Program-made: the position numbers and the translations under genes | The notes under the pieces: model-generated | The model's database searches: none | What the model saw: the letters and a program-made list of their open reading frames with translations, nothing else | What the model was told of the DNA's origin: nothing | In this document: positions 17,407 to 27,046 of the stretch, piece after piece | Position numbering within the stretch: the first letter of the stretch is position 1 | Layout of the letters: each line of letters begins with the position of its first letter | NCBI RefSeq assembly: GCF_031583065.1 | Contig: NZ_CP134053.1 | Location: forward strand, 3,720,001 to 3,784,000 | Length of the DNA stretch: 64,000 bases | Source of the DNA: Streptomyces sp. CGMCC 4.7035 | GTDB taxonomy: Bacteria; Actinomycetota; Actinomycetes; Streptomycetales; Streptomycetaceae | Reading direction: 5' to 3'

Positions 17407-19092
17407 ATGAGAAGTCGGATCATCATGTCCATGCTCACCGGGGCGACCCTCGCGGTGAGCGTCCTCCTCGGGGCGGGCCCCGCACCGGCGGCAGCCTCGT
17501 CGGCCGTCACCGCCTCGTTCGCGACGTCCTCCGCCGGGGCGGCCTCGCCCGCGGCCTCGTTCCCCGCGCGTTCGGCCGCCGCCGCCGACACTCCGCCCGC
17601 CGTGTTCGGCACCGACTGGCACGATCCGCTGACCGCCGCCCCGCCCGTCACCCGGCCGGACACCAGGTCCTGTCAGGTCACGCTCGCCGAGGCGCAGTTC
17701 CGCGACTTCACGCCCTACCGAGGCATGTACACGCCTCCGAGAGGCTGCGGCGACCACTGGAGCAAGGTCGTGCTGCGCCTCGACGGCAAGGTCAAGGGGC
17801 GGCAGTTCGACCGCCTCGGGTATCTGCACGTCGGCGGGGTCGAGATCTTCCGTACGTCCACGCCGGAACCCTCGCCGGACGGCATCGAGTGGTCCGTCGA
17901 GAAGGACGTCACCCGTTACAGCGACACGTTCCGGCAGAGCCGTGACGTCGAGATGCTCATCGGCAATGTCGTCGACGACACGTACACCGGGGTCATCGAC
18001 GTCAAGGTCACGCTGACGTTCTACACGGGCACGCCCGCGCGTACCCCCGACCGCGTCCTCACCCTGCGGGACGGGACGCTGACGGTGCCCCGCAACAGCG
18101 AACGCATCGTCGCCGAGGTGTACGCCACCGGCTCGGGCGGCGGCTGCGAGGAGTACTGGTATCTGACCGTGCCCGATTCCGCCCCGTACTCCTGCAAGGC
18201 GGCGGATGGCCCCTACCGCGAGGTGCAGATCACGGTCGACGGTCAACTCGCCGGAATCGCCGCGCCCTTCCCGACCGTATGGACCGGAGGCTGGTCCAAT
18301 CCCTTCCTCTGGTACGTGATTCCAGGGCCGCGCGCCTTCGACATCAAGCCGATCGAATACGACCTGACCCCCTTTGCCGGGATCCTCGACGACGGCCGCC
18401 CGCACCGCGTCGAGGTCTCCGTCGTCGGTGTCCCCGCGGGGCAGACCGGCTGGAGCACCCCCGTGAACGTGCTCGTCCGGCAGGACACGAAGAGTGCCCG
18501 AGTCACCGGGAAGCTCACGGCCCCCCAGGTGGGCGAGCTCGCCAACTCCACGGTGTTCACGCCCGGTTCCGAGAACCGCCTGGACACCCGGGGCGGTCAC
18601 CGGCTGACCGTCGCCGGATACGTCGACACCTCGCACGGCCGGGTGAGGACCACCGTCGTCCGGACGTTGGCGAACACTTCCGTGCACCGCTGGACCGACG
18701 GCGAGAACATGGACGGGCTCGACGCCACCTGGACGGACGACGAGTCGGTCACCGTCGAGGGGCGCGGCGCTGCCCGCACGACGCGCACGCAGCGTACGTA
18801 CACGATGGACGGCACGACGACGCTCGGCACGGACGACCGGCTGCGTACCGTCCTGACCCTCGGCGACCGGGCCGCGGTCGTCGAGATTCACGACGGCCGT
18901 CGCGCCGCCTGGTCACGCCGCGACGACGCCTACACTGGCGACGCCACCTACTCGGCCAACGTGCCACGCGACCAGCGGCACGCGGTCGGCACCACGAGCG
19001 AGCGTTATCGGATGTACGGCTCGGACGGCTGCTACGACCGGCGGTTGACGACCGTTCAAGGAGTGCTCACCGAGGATCGCGCCGACTGCTGA
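17407..19092 (+). CDS. Secreted PNGase A-like peptide:N-glycan amidase
   Basis: A 561-aa protein from ATG 17407. A signal peptide (MRSRIIMSMLTGATLAVSVL, cleavage after an Ala-rich stretch) precedes a low-complexity Ala/Ser linker. The mature part matches peptide-N4-(N-acetyl-beta-glucosaminyl)asparagine amidase A: VTLAEAQFRDFTPYRGMYTP, GCGDHWSKVVLRLDG, GREVQ-type PYREVQITVDGQLAG and AFDIKPIEYDLTPFAG. Enzymes of this family remove N-linked glycans from glycoproteins outside the cell. Several Cys pairs suggest disulphides. It stands alone and diverges from the ABC pair across a 335-bp intergenic region in which no confident operator was seen. Confidence 0.87.
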   Translation: MRSRIIMSMLTGATLAVSVLLGAGPAPAAASSAVTASFATSSAGAASPAASFPARSAAAADTPPAVFGTDWHDPLTAAPPVTRPDTRSCQVTLAEAQFRDFTPYRGMYTPPRGCGDHWSKVVLRLDGKVKGRQFDRLGYLHVGGVEIFRTSTPEPSPDGIEWSVEKDVTRYSDTFRQSRDVEMLIGNVVDDTYTGVIDVKVTLTFYTGTPARTPDRVLTLRDGTLTVPRNSERIVAEVYATGSGGGCEEYWYLTVPDSAPYSCKAADGPYREVQITVDGQLAGIAAPFPTVWTGGWSNPFLWYVIPGPRAFDIKPIEYDLTPFAGILDDGRPHRVEVSVVGVPAGQTGWSTPVNVLVRQDTKSARVTGKLTAPQVGELANSTVFTPGSENRLDTRGGHRLTVAGYVDTSHGRVRTTVVRTLANTSVHRWTDGENMDGLDATWTDDESVTVEGRGAARTTRTQRTYTMDGTTTLGTDDRLRTVLTLGDRAAVVEIHDGRRAAWSRRDDAYTGDATYSANVPRDQRHAVGTTSERYRMYGSDGCYDRRLTTVQGVLTEDRADC

Positions 19093-19322
19093 ACCGGTTC
19101 GAGCACATTGCCGGACGGCGAGACCGCGTTCGTGCCGGAGGCCGAGGAGCGGGCCACCGCGCCCGAGGTGCCCGCCCGGTCGGCCAAGGAGCCGGCGCCC
19201 GAGGCCGGTCGGCGGGATGCCCCGGGCGGGCCGCGTGCTCCCGCTCCAGTGGTACGGAGCGGTGGCCGCGGCCCGTCGCCCGCGACGGCGACGCGGTTGT
19301 GCGACGTCCCGCGCATCGAAGA

Positions 19323-19793
19323 TCAGCAGCGGCGCTCACCGTCAGGGACGGCGGGGATGTCACCACCGTCGATCAGCGTGTTGAGCAGACCGCCGAGCAC
19401 CGCGCGCTGTTCGTCCGCCAAGGGGGCCAGGATCTCCTCCGCCGCGGATCTGCGTGCGTCGCGCAGTTCGCGCAGCGCCTTGCGGCCCTCGTCCGTGACC
19501 TCGATCCGGATCACCCGCCGGTTGGTCGGGTCGGGGACCCGGCGGACCTTGCCGCTCGTCTCCAGCCCGTCGACCAGAGTCGTCACCGCCCGCGGCACCA
19601 CCTCCAGACGCTCGGCGAGATCCGCCATGCGGGGCGGCGAGCCGAAATGCGCGAGGGTGCGCAGCAGCCGGGACTGGGCCGGCGTGATGCCCAGGGCGCG
19701 CTGCTCAAGGTGGCGCTTCTGGATGCGGTGCACTCGGCGGGTGAGCCTCAGCAGCTGCTCGGCGAGCAGGCCGTCGGGATCGGGGGTGGTCAT
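19323..19793 (-). CDS. MarR-family transcriptional regulator
   Basis: A 156-aa winged-helix protein from ATG 19793. The DNA-binding part reads ALGITPAQSRLLRTLAHFGS then MADLAERLEVVPRAVTTLVD and the wing VRRVPDPTNRRVIRIEVTDE. The family binds palindromes as dimers and is usually released by small phenolic or drug-like ligands. It diverges from an ABC exporter gene over 93 bp that contain a 7-bp inverted repeat (19818-19842), so it most likely represses the exporter and itself. Confidence 0.92.
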   Translation of the reverse strand: MTTPDPDGLLAEQLLRLTRRVHRIQKRHLEQRALGITPAQSRLLRTLAHFGSPPRMADLAERLEVVPRAVTTLVDGLETSGKVRRVPDPTNRRVIRIEVTDEGRKALRELRDARRSAAEEILAPLADEQRAVLGGLLNTLIDGGDIPAVPDGERRC

Positions 19794-19817
19794 GCGGGAA
19801 CAATATCAGGATCTCGT

Positions 19818-19842
19818 TCATTGTGAGTATAGGTAACAATGA
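19818..19842. promoter_or_regulatory. Likely MarR operator
   Basis: TCATTGT at 19818-19824 and its exact complement ACAATGA at 19836-19842 form a palindrome with an 11-bp centre, between the divergent MarR and ABC genes. A TATACT box on the minus strand overlaps it, so binding would block marR transcription and probably the exporter as well. Confidence 0.6.
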
Positions 19843-19886
19843 GCTAGCATCCGTCAATCGCCGCACACTCACCTCCGTAGGAGCCC

Positions 19887-21689
19887 ATGCATCCCGATCG
19901 ATCCACGTGGACCCCGTCACCTGGCGGCTCGCAGGAGCAGCCGCGCCAGGTGCGCCGCATCCTGACGCTCTTCAGGCCGTACCGCGGCCGGCTGGCCATC
20001 GTCGGCCTGCTGGTCGGCGCCGCGTCGCTGGTCTCCGTCGCCACGCCGTTCCTGCTAAAGGAGACCCTGGACGTCGCCATCCCGCAGGGCCGCACCGGCC
20101 TGCTGAGTCTGCTCGCGCTCGGCATGATCCTGAGCGCCGTCGTCACCAGCGTCTTCGGTGTGCTGCAGACCCTGATCTCCACGACGGTCGGCCAGCGGGT
20201 CATGCACGACCTGCGCACCGCCGTCTACGGCCGGCTGCAGCGCATGTCGCTCGCCTTCTTCACCCGGACCCGCACGGGCGAGGTCCAGTCCCGCATCGCC
20301 AACGACATCGGCGGCATGCAGGCGACGGTCACCTCCACCGCCACCTCCCTGGTCTCCAACCTCACCAGCGTGGTCGCCACGATCGTCGCGATGGTCGCCC
20401 TCGACTGGCGGCTCACCGTCGTCTCGCTGCTCCTGCTGCCGCTGTTCGTATGGATCAGCCGGCGTGTCGGCAACGAACGCAAGAAGATTGCGACCCAGCG
20501 CCAGAAGCAGATGGCCGCGATGGCTGCCACGGTCACCGAGTCGCTCTCCGTCAGCGGCATCCTGCTCGGCCGCACGATGGGCCGGGCCGACTCGCTCACC
20601 AAGTCCTTCGAGAGCGAGTCCGAGAGTCTCGTGGACCTCGAGGTGAAGTCGAACATGGCCGGCCGCTGGCGCATGGCCGTCATCACCATCGTCATGGCCG
20701 CCATGCCGGCCGTCATCTACTGGAGTGCGGGAATGGCCCTCCAACTCGGCGGCCCGTCCATCTCCATCGGCACGCTCGTCGCGTTCGTCTCGCTCCAGCA
20801 GGGCTTGTTCCGGCCGACGGTCAGCCTGCTGTCCACCGGCGTCCAGATCCAGACCTCGCTCGCGCTGTTCCAGCGCATCTTCGAGTACCTCGACCTGCCC
20901 ATCGACATCACCGAGCCCGACGAGCCGGTCCATCTCGACGGGGTCAAGGGCGAGATCCGGTTCGAGGGTGTGGAGTTCCACTACGACGGCAAGAGCGGTC
21001 CGATCCTCAGGGACATCGACATCACCGTCCCACCGGGTGGCAGCCTCGCGGTGGTCGGTCCCACCGGCTCCGGCAAGTCCACGCTCAGCTATCTGGTGCC
21101 ACGGCTGTACGACGTGACGGGCGGACGGGTCACGCTCGACGGCGTCGACGTACGCGACCTCGACTTCGACACGCTCGCCCGCGCGGTCGGCGTCGTCTCC
21201 CAGGAGACATACCTCTTCCACGCCTCGGTCGCCGACAACCTGCGGTTCGCCAAGCCGGACGCCACCGACGAGGAACTGTACGCGGCGGCGAAGGCGGCCC
21301 AGATCCACGACCACATCGCGTCGCTGCCCGACGGGTACGACACGATCGTCGGTGAGCGCGGCCACCGCTTCTCGGGCGGTGAGAAGCAGCGGCTCGCCAT
21401 CGCGCGCACCATCCTGCGCGACCCTCCGGTCCTCATCCTCGACGAGGCGACCAGTGCGCTCGACACGCGGACCGAGCACGCGGTCCAGGAGGCCATCGAT
21501 GCCCTCTCGGCCAACCGCACGACACTCACCATCGCCCACCGGCTGTCCACCATCCGTGGTGCCGACCAGATCGTCGTCCTCGACTCCGGGCGAGCCGTAG
21601 AACGGGGCACGCACGAGGAGCTGTTGGAACTGGGCGGCCGGTATGCGGCCCTGGTCCGGCGGGACGCCCGTCTGGAGCCGACAAGCTGA
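19887..21689 (+). CDS. ABC exporter, fused permease-ATPase
   Basis: A 600-aa half-transporter from ATG 19887. The membrane domain is at about residues 30-320 and the ATPase at 340-590 with all motifs intact: Walker A GPTGSGKSTL, signature RFSGGEKQRLAIARTIL, Walker B VLILDEATSALD and H-loop IAHRLSTIRGAD. It resembles MsbA/LmrA-like multidrug or lipid exporters that work as homodimers. Divergence from a MarR repressor supports a drug-efflux role, an inference from context. Confidence 0.92.
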   Translation: MHPDRSTWTPSPGGSQEQPRQVRRILTLFRPYRGRLAIVGLLVGAASLVSVATPFLLKETLDVAIPQGRTGLLSLLALGMILSAVVTSVFGVLQTLISTTVGQRVMHDLRTAVYGRLQRMSLAFFTRTRTGEVQSRIANDIGGMQATVTSTATSLVSNLTSVVATIVAMVALDWRLTVVSLLLLPLFVWISRRVGNERKKIATQRQKQMAAMAATVTESLSVSGILLGRTMGRADSLTKSFESESESLVDLEVKSNMAGRWRMAVITIVMAAMPAVIYWSAGMALQLGGPSISIGTLVAFVSLQQGLFRPTVSLLSTGVQIQTSLALFQRIFEYLDLPIDITEPDEPVHLDGVKGEIRFEGVEFHYDGKSGPILRDIDITVPPGGSLAVVGPTGSGKSTLSYLVPRLYDVTGGRVTLDGVDVRDLDFDTLARAVGVVSQETYLFHASVADNLRFAKPDATDEELYAAAKAAQIHDHIASLPDGYDTIVGERGHRFSGGEKQRLAIARTILRDPPVLILDEATSALDTRTEHAVQEAIDALSANRTTLTIAHRLSTIRGADQIVVLDSGRAVERGTHEELLELGGRYAALVRRDARLEPTS

Positions 21690-21732
21690 CGATATGCCGG
21701 GTTTGTTGTGATCTGCGGGCTACGGTGCCCCC

Positions 21733-22566
21733 ATGCAGACGAACACTCCGCCACGGAAGCCGATTCGACTGACGCGCCGGGGCCGGGTCGCCCTCGTCAT
21801 GGGCGGAGCCGTCGTGGCGGCCACCGCCGTGGCGGTGCCGCTGCTGATCCTTATGAGCGGCGAGGGAACCCGGCGCGCCTCGCTCGTCATCCCGGAGGGC
21901 CGACGCGCCGGCCAGGTCTACGAGGCCGTCGACAAGGCCCTCCGACTGCCGCCGGGGTCGACGCAGAAGTCGTTGGCCAAGGCCCACCTCAGGCTGCCGA
22001 GCGAGGCCCGGGGCAACCCCGAGGGCTACCTCTTCCCGGCCACGTATCCGGTCGACAAGGAGGCGACCCCGGAGTCCCTGCTGCGGTACATGGTCGACAC
22101 CGCGAACGAGAGGTTCAGCCGCCGTACGATCGCCGCAGGCGCCCAGCGCAACGCGATGAGCGTCTATCAGGCCGTCACCATGGCGAGCATCGTGCAGGCC
22201 GAGGCGGCCACCAGGGTCGATATGGGCAAGGTGGCCCGGGTCATCTTCAACCGTCTGGAGCGGGGCATGCCTCTGCAGATGGATTCGACCCTCAACTACG
22301 CGATGAACCGTTCCACGCTGAACACCACCGTGGCCGACACGGAGATCGACAGCCCCTACAACTCGTACCGGCGCAGCGGGCTGCCTCCGACACCGATCGC
22401 CAACCCGGGCGAGGACGCGATGCACGCCGTGCTCACCCCGACGCCGGGTGACTGGCTGTACTTCGTCACGGTCAAGCCGGGGGACACCCGGTTCACGGCG
22501 AGTTACGAGGAGCAGCAGCGCAATGTGGCCGAGTTCAATCGGCTGCGCGGCAACAGTTCGCCCTAG
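21733..22566 (+). CDS. MltG-like endolytic transglycosylase (YceG family)
   Basis: A 277-aa protein from ATG 21733. An Arg-rich N-terminus and one membrane helix (VALVMGGAVVAATAVAVPLL) are followed by a YceG domain: GNPEGYLFPATYPV, MASIVQAEAATRVDMGKVAR with VIFNRLERGMPLQMDSTLNY, and DSPYNSYRRSGLPPTPIANP. MltG enzymes cut nascent peptidoglycan glycan strands at the outer face of the membrane. At 277 aa this is shorter than the housekeeping Streptomyces MltG, which sits near aroC/aroK, so it is likely a second copy. A hydrolytic role is inferred from the family. Confidence 0.88.
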   Translation: MQTNTPPRKPIRLTRRGRVALVMGGAVVAATAVAVPLLILMSGEGTRRASLVIPEGRRAGQVYEAVDKALRLPPGSTQKSLAKAHLRLPSEARGNPEGYLFPATYPVDKEATPESLLRYMVDTANERFSRRTIAAGAQRNAMSVYQAVTMASIVQAEAATRVDMGKVARVIFNRLERGMPLQMDSTLNYAMNRSTLNTTVADTEIDSPYNSYRRSGLPPTPIANPGEDAMHAVLTPTPGDWLYFVTVKPGDTRFTASYEEQQRNVAEFNRLRGNSSP

Positions 22567-22650
22567 GTGGCGTCGTCGCCATCGTGCCGTGCGCACGAGG
22601 ACGACGTACGGCCCCGGGGTGCCCCGTGGTGACGGCGGTGCCACCGGGCC

Positions 22651-23736
22651 TCACGCGATCGCGAGCGTTTCCCCCGCCAGCAGCCGCCTGATGTCCCGCA
22701 CCGCCGCACGTCCCGCACGGTTGGCGCCGACCGTGCTGGCCGATGGGCCGTAGCCGACCAGGTGGATGCGCGGGTCGGAGACCACGCGAGTGCCCTCGAC
22801 CCGGATGCCTCCGCCCGGCCCGCGCAGCCGCAGCGGGGCGAGATGGTCGATCGCGGCCCGGAAGCCCGTCGCCCAGAGGATCACGTCGGCGTCCACGTGC
22901 CGCCCGTCGTCCCACTCCACGCCGTCCGGCACGATCCGGTCGAACATCGGCTGCCGGTCCAGGACACCGTCCGCGACTGCCTGCCGGATCGCGTCGTTGA
23001 GCGGCAGCCCGGTCACGGACACCACGCTCCTCGGCGGCAGCCCCTGCCGCACCCGCTCCTCCACGAGCGCCACGGCGGCCCGCCCCACCTCCTCGGAGAA
23101 CGGACCCTCGCGGAAGACCGGCGGACGCCGGGTCACCCATGTGGTCGCGGTGGCGTACGGAGCGATCTCCATCAGATGCTGGGTGCCGGAGGCGCCGCCG
23201 CCGACGACGACCACCCGCTGTCCGGCGAACTCCTCGGGCCCCGAGTACTGGGCCGTGTGCAGTTGCCGGCCCCGGAAGGTCTCCTGACCGGGATAGCGCG
23301 GCCAGAACGGCCGGTCCCATGTGCCCGTGGCGTTGATCAGCGCCCGCGTCGACCACGTCCCGGCCGACGTCTCGACAAGCAGCCGCCCGTCCGTTCCCTC
23401 ACGCACGGCCCGTACGCCGACCGGCCGCCGTACGCGCAGGTCGAAGGTCCGCTCGTAGGTGCCGAAGTACTCGGCGATGACCTCGGACGAGGGACGTGTG
23501 GGATCCGCGTCCGTCAGCTCCATGCCCGGAAGCGCGTGCATTCCGTGCACCTTGCCGTACGTCAGGGAGGGCCAGCGGAACTGCCAGGCGCCACCCGGAG
23601 CGGGGGAGCGGTCGAGCACCACGAAGTCGCGGTCCGGCTCGAAACCGGTGCGCCGCAGGTGATAGGCGCTGGACAGACCGGCCTGACCAGCGCCTATGAC
23701 GACTACCTCGACTCCATGTACCCCGGTGTTGTTCAC
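22651..23736 (-). CDS. FAD-dependent NAD(P)H monooxygenase-like oxidoreductase
   Basis: A 361-aa flavoprotein. The start is taken at GTG 23736 because GGTGGA lies just before it; GTG 23751 is an alternative. The FAD-binding Rossmann motif is [19 protein letters not shown], the NAD(P) motif is [15 protein letters not shown], and an ATGF-type motif ([15 protein letters not shown]) sits near residue 300. This is the layout of the YUCCA/CzcO-like flavin monooxygenases. The substrate is unknown. It is convergent with the mltG-like gene. Confidence 0.87.
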   Translation of the reverse strand: MNNTGVHGVEVVVIGAGQAGLSSAYHLRRTGFEPDRDFVVLDRSPAPGGAWQFRWPSLTYGKVHGMHALPGMELTDADPTRPSSEVIAEYFGTYERTFDLRVRRPVGVRAVREGTDGRLLVETSAGTWSTRALINATGTWDRPFWPRYPGQETFRGRQLHTAQYSGPEEFAGQRVVVVGGGASGTQHLMEIAPYATATTWVTRRPPVFREGPFSEEVGRAAVALVEERVRQGLPPRSVVSVTGLPLNDAIRQAVADGVLDRQPMFDRIVPDGVEWDDGRHVDADVILWATGFRAAIDHLAPLRLRGPGGGIRVEGTRVVSDPRIHLVGYGPSASTVGANRAGRAAVRDIRRLLAGETLAIA

Positions 23737-23778
23737 GTTTCCACCAACCACGCCGGGTGTGAGGATCTTCCCGAGCGC

Positions 23779-24110
23779 TCAGCGTCTGTTCGCGACGAGG
23801 ACCGGTCCTGTGACGACTCGGGGGGACGCAGAGCGCAGCTCGGCCAACCGTGGGTCGGTGATGTCGCGCGGGGATCCGGCCGCCCGTCGTCTCGTGGACG
23901 ATGGCCCTGCCGTCCATCACCAGGACGCGGTCGGCGAGCAGCACCGCTTCCTCGACGTCGTGCGTGACCAGGAACGCGGCACGGCCGGGGCGCCGCCACA
24001 CTTCGCCGACGAGCCGCTGGGCCTTGACGCGAGTGAGCGCGCGCAGTGCGCCGAACGGCTTGTCGAGCAGCAGCAGCAGATCGGGCTTGTCGCACCAGGG
24101 CCCGGGCCGG
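23779..24110 (-). pseudogene. Remnant of SsuB/TauB-type ABC ATPase
   Basis: The C-terminal third of a nitrate/sulfonate/taurine ABC ATPase. [20 protein letters not shown] corresponds to Walker B and the D-loop, normally LLLDEPFGALDALTR; the catalytic Glu is Lys and the D-loop Asp is Arg. [20 protein letters not shown] is the intact H-loop. After GRAIVHE the frame shifts, and the natural C-terminus ([20 protein letters not shown]) continues in another frame to a stop at 23779. The N-terminal half is missing. The gene is dead by truncation, frameshift and active-site loss. Confidence 0.75.
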
Positions 24111-24232
24111 GGACGCCCGTTGTAGCCAGATGCCCGCGTGCGGTCAATGGCCCCTCGCGGGATGAACCTTCGGTGCCACCGGACGGACCATCGTTCCGGC
24201 GTGGAGCCGGTCGCATGGGCGAGGATGGAGAC

Positions 24233-24655
24233 ATGTCCGATGCCTTCAGTACCCGCGTCCTGAATGTCGCCTCCGGCTCGTCGGAGGCGCTCGTCGACCT
24301 CACCCGAGACTGCGAGGCCTTCCTCCGGGAGATGGCGGGCGGCCGGGACGGCCTCCTGAACGTCTTCGTGCCGCACGCCACGGCCGGTGTGGCGATCATC
24401 GAGACGGGCTCCGGCAGCGACGACGACCTCCTCGCCGTGCTCCACACACTGCTCCCGGCGGACGACCGCTGGCAGCACCGCCACGGCAGCCCCGGCCACG
24501 GCCGCGACCACGTCCTCCCGGCCCTCGTTCCGCCCCACGCGACACTGCCGGTCATCGCGGGCCGCCTGGAGCTGGGGACATGGCAGTCGGTGTGCCTCGT
24601 GGACACAAACAGAGACAATCCCAACCGTCAGGTGCGGCTGAGCTTCCTGGGCTGA
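24233..24655 (+). CDS. YjbQ/UPF0047 family protein
   Basis: A 140-aa protein from ATG 24233 with GGATGGAGAC upstream. It has the YjbQ fold signature: [55 protein letters not shown] and VRLSFLG. Some members show weak thiamine-phosphate synthase activity, but the physiological role is unsettled. Conserved His residues probably bind a metal. It is the only intact gene in a stretch of remnants. Confidence 0.9.
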   Translation: MSDAFSTRVLNVASGSSEALVDLTRDCEAFLREMAGGRDGLLNVFVPHATAGVAIIETGSGSDDDLLAVLHTLLPADDRWQHRHGSPGHGRDHVLPALVPPHATLPVIAGRLELGTWQSVCLVDTNRDNPNRQVRLSFLG

Positions 24656-24789
24656 TGCACGTGAGGGGAGTGTAGCGGCGGATTCCGGCCGCACCGAGAA
24701 TCCTTTGGCTCGTGCGTGCTCCGCCCGTGAGCGCCAATTGTGCTCCTCCAGGACCTGTGGTTCCACCCGGTCGAGGGTGTCGTGTTCGA

Positions 24790-25191
24790 AAGACGTCGTG
24801 TCCGAAGGCGGTTGGTGGTCGTGCGGGCCCGGATCGCCGTGGAACGGGCCGCGTGTCCGGCGTGCGGGACGCTGTCGGCCATGTCGTCTTCGTCGACGGC
24901 TGTATAGGTCGCCCACCACTGCGCGAGGAGGACGGCAGGGTCGTGGTTTGCCGGGGAGGACATCTGCTCGGGGAAGACTTCCCCGGATCCCTATGGGCGG
25001 AATTCGCCGTCGTTCGGATCCAGCGAATCGAGCAGCAGCGGCCACAGGCCGGAACGTGTGTGTTCGGCGTGCAGCCGCGTCCAGGGCTCGGCTGTGGCCG
25101 GCCTGTCACTGAGCCACAGGGGCTGTGCGTCTCCGTCGCCTTCGTCGGATGTGACCATCCGACCGGGCGGGAGGAGGCCCTCAAGGCTCAA
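24790..25191 (-). pseudogene. DUF4253 protein remnant with in-frame TAG
   Basis: The minus-strand frame from about 25191 reads [38 protein letters not shown] and [20 protein letters not shown], then TAG. It then continues in the same frame with [20 protein letters not shown] and [16 protein letters not shown]. The two parts together match the N-terminal half of DUF4253 proteins, where the TAG position normally encodes Trp or another residue. Similarity fades after about 24800 and the C-terminal half is missing. It is thus a truncated pseudogene with a nonsense mutation. Confidence 0.6.
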
Positions 25192-25198
25192 ACAGGCT

Positions 25199-25417
25199 TC
25201 AAGAGGGTCCGACCACTCGATCGCGGAACTGCTGGAAAGAGTTCCAGCCCGACGATTGCCCCGGAGTGATCAGGTCCCCTTCGGCGCAGTCGAGTACCTT
25301 GCACTGCAGAGACTCGGCCAGACGGAAGACGGGTGTCAGCGCGTCGTCGTCGGAGCCGCGGCTGTGGAGCATGATTGAGTCGACCGAGTCTTCTGAGCCT
25401 ATTTTGTGCTCGATGGA
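25199..25417 (-). pseudogene. C-terminal fragment of unidentified protein
   Basis: A 72-codon open stretch on the minus strand, from just after an in-frame TGA (25418-25420) to a stop at 25199. It reads IEHKIGSEDSVDSIMLHSRG, then DDDALTPVFRLAESLQCKVL and DCAEGDLITPGQSSGW. Codon use looks coding, and the sequence resembles the tail of a cytosolic protein, but no family name could be assigned. The N-terminal part is missing, so this is probably another remnant beside the DUF4253 pseudogene. Confidence 0.45.
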
Positions 25418-25420
25418 TCA

Positions 25421-25718
25421 AGCGGGGCCCTCGTCATCGAGTCCCCGGGGGTTCCCCGGCCGGGTAGCGCCGGATCGGTGACAGGTTGTCACCGACAACA
25501 GGTCCGGTACGCATGCACGACGCGGTGCGGGTCGCGGCCACCGTGAGAAGCGGCCGCTTGGCCGCGGTCTGTTCATCGCGACCGAACGCTGTGGCCTGGA
25601 CCGCCTGGCCGACGAGGGTGGCCAGGGCGAAGGCGGCCACGACTGTCCCACCTCCGCACAGCTGACGGCCGTTGCCTCGGGGCCCGGCAAGCTCGTTTTC
25701 TGGCCGGGCCCGCTGTGT
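25421..25718. other. Spacer between remnants and ThuA-lectin gene
   Basis: About 300 bp with no convincing gene. A minus-strand frame (about 25434-25700) reads VVAAFALATLVGQAVQATAF but has no proper start or ribosome-binding site, and was not accepted as a gene. Confidence 0.4.
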
Positions 25719-26963
25719 TCAGGAGGGCAGGGTCCAGCTCTGGTTGGCCGCTCCGGTGCACGACCAGATCTGCAGCCGGGTGCCGTTGGCCGAACTGGGC
25801 CCGGTCGCATCCAGGCACTTGCCCGACTGCGGATTGACCAGGGAGCCGCCCGCTCCGGGTTGCCAGAGCTGTGAACCGGTGCCGTTGCAGTCGTACAGCC
25901 GCACCTTGGTGCCGTCGGCGGTGCCGGCCGAGGTCACGTCCATGCACTTGCCGAGTGCGGTGAGCGTGCCGGCGCTGCCCACGGTCCAGTTCTGCGCGGC
26001 GGTGCCGTTGCAGTCGTAGAGCTGGACGGCCGTGCCGTTGGCGGTGTTCGCGCCCGCGACGTCGACGCACTTGCCGCCGTATCCGTGGATGGGACCGGTG
26101 GCGCCGGTGGGCGGTGTGACCGGGCCGGTCTGCCCGGCCGCCCACTTGATCTCCTGCAGGAGCAGCTGGTTCTGCTGGGCGCTCGCGAACGTCGAGGACA
26201 GCGTGGTGTTGGTCGAGTAGTCCATCGCGTTGTGGCCGAAGTTGTTGTAGACCATCCGGTAGTGGCGGTTGGACCACACGATCGGGTAATAGCCGCTGTA
26301 CCACGTCTGGTTGGGGTCGGTGCCGACCGGAAAGGTGGACGGGTCCAGCGAGGCCAGGATGTCGATGTCCGGGTTCTGCCGCAGGTCGTTCTGCCAGCTG
26401 TACCACTCGCTGACCGAAGACGCGATCGTGGCGGGCAGACCTGCGGTGGCCGAGTGGCCGGCATCCTCGATCCGGAGCGTCTCGGAGGTCGGCCCCCAGG
26501 AGTTGCTCCGGAACGTCCCGGTGCCGAGGAACGTGTTGTGGTACCAGGGCCAGTCACTCGTGTCGTCGTTGTACGCCGAGACGTGGAAGCCGATGAAGCC
26601 GCCGCCGTTGGTGATGTACGTCTGGAAGGCGGACTGCTGTGCGGCGGTGTGCGGGTAGTCGTCGAGGAACATGACGACCTGGTAGTTGGCCAGGTTCGCG
26701 GTGTTCAGCTGGCTCCAGTCGGTTGTCGCGGTGTAGGTGAACCCGTTCTGCGCGCCGGCTTGCGGGAACCACGCGTTGGCCTCGTGGTCGAAGCTGATGT
26801 GCGCCGCGTCGTAGGTGCCGTCGTAGAAGGCGATCACCTTGAAGGGCGTGGCGGCGTGGGCGCTGTACGCAGGTGCGGCCTGGACGCCGAGGAGTACCGC
26901 GAACAGGGCGAGCAGTCTCAAGAGGACGCAATGCAAGGGAGCTTGGGTGCGGGAGGGCATCAT
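25719..26963 (-). CDS. Secreted ThuA-domain protein with ricin-type lectin
   Basis: A 414-aa secreted protein from ATG 26963, preceded by GAGGAAGGT. After a signal peptide (LLALFAVLLGVQAAPAYSAHA) comes a ThuA-like class I glutamine amidotransferase fold: FKVIAFYDGTYDAAHISFDH, NYQVVMFLDDYPHTAAQQSA, NGGGFIGFHVSAYN and MVYNNFGHNAMDYS. A CBM13 ricin-B trefoil follows from about residue 285, with three repeats ending in QNWTVG, QLWQPG and QSWTLPS. The lectin should bind extracellular polysaccharide; the ThuA part is of uncertain activity. A DasR-type palindrome lies about 85 bp upstream, suggesting induction with amino-sugar metabolism. Confidence 0.9.
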   Translation of the reverse strand: MMPSRTQAPLHCVLLRLLALFAVLLGVQAAPAYSAHAATPFKVIAFYDGTYDAAHISFDHEANAWFPQAGAQNGFTYTATTDWSQLNTANLANYQVVMFLDDYPHTAAQQSAFQTYITNGGGFIGFHVSAYNDDTSDWPWYHNTFLGTGTFRSNSWGPTSETLRIEDAGHSATAGLPATIASSVSEWYSWQNDLRQNPDIDILASLDPSTFPVGTDPNQTWYSGYYPIVWSNRHYRMVYNNFGHNAMDYSTNTTLSSTFASAQQNQLLLQEIKWAAGQTGPVTPPTGATGPIHGYGGKCVDVAGANTANGTAVQLYDCNGTAAQNWTVGSAGTLTALGKCMDVTSAGTADGTKVRLYDCNGTGSQLWQPGAGGSLVNPQSGKCLDATGPSSANGTRLQIWSCTGAANQSWTLPS

Positions 26964-27046
26964 GCGGGGACCTTCCTCGGGCGCGACCGTGGGGAGCCGT
27001 GCTGTGGTGTGCCGCAGTGCGAAATGTTGAGAGCGTACATGCCAAC

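Noticed and set aside
20055..21614. Minus-strand 500-codon frame within the ABC exporter gene
   Set aside because: Composition is Asp/Gly/Arg-rich as expected for antisense of a GC-rich gene; the plus strand encodes all ABC motifs.
25434..25700. Small minus-strand frame with a hydrophobic start
   Set aside because: No convincing start codon, ribosome-binding site or homologue; kept as spacer.
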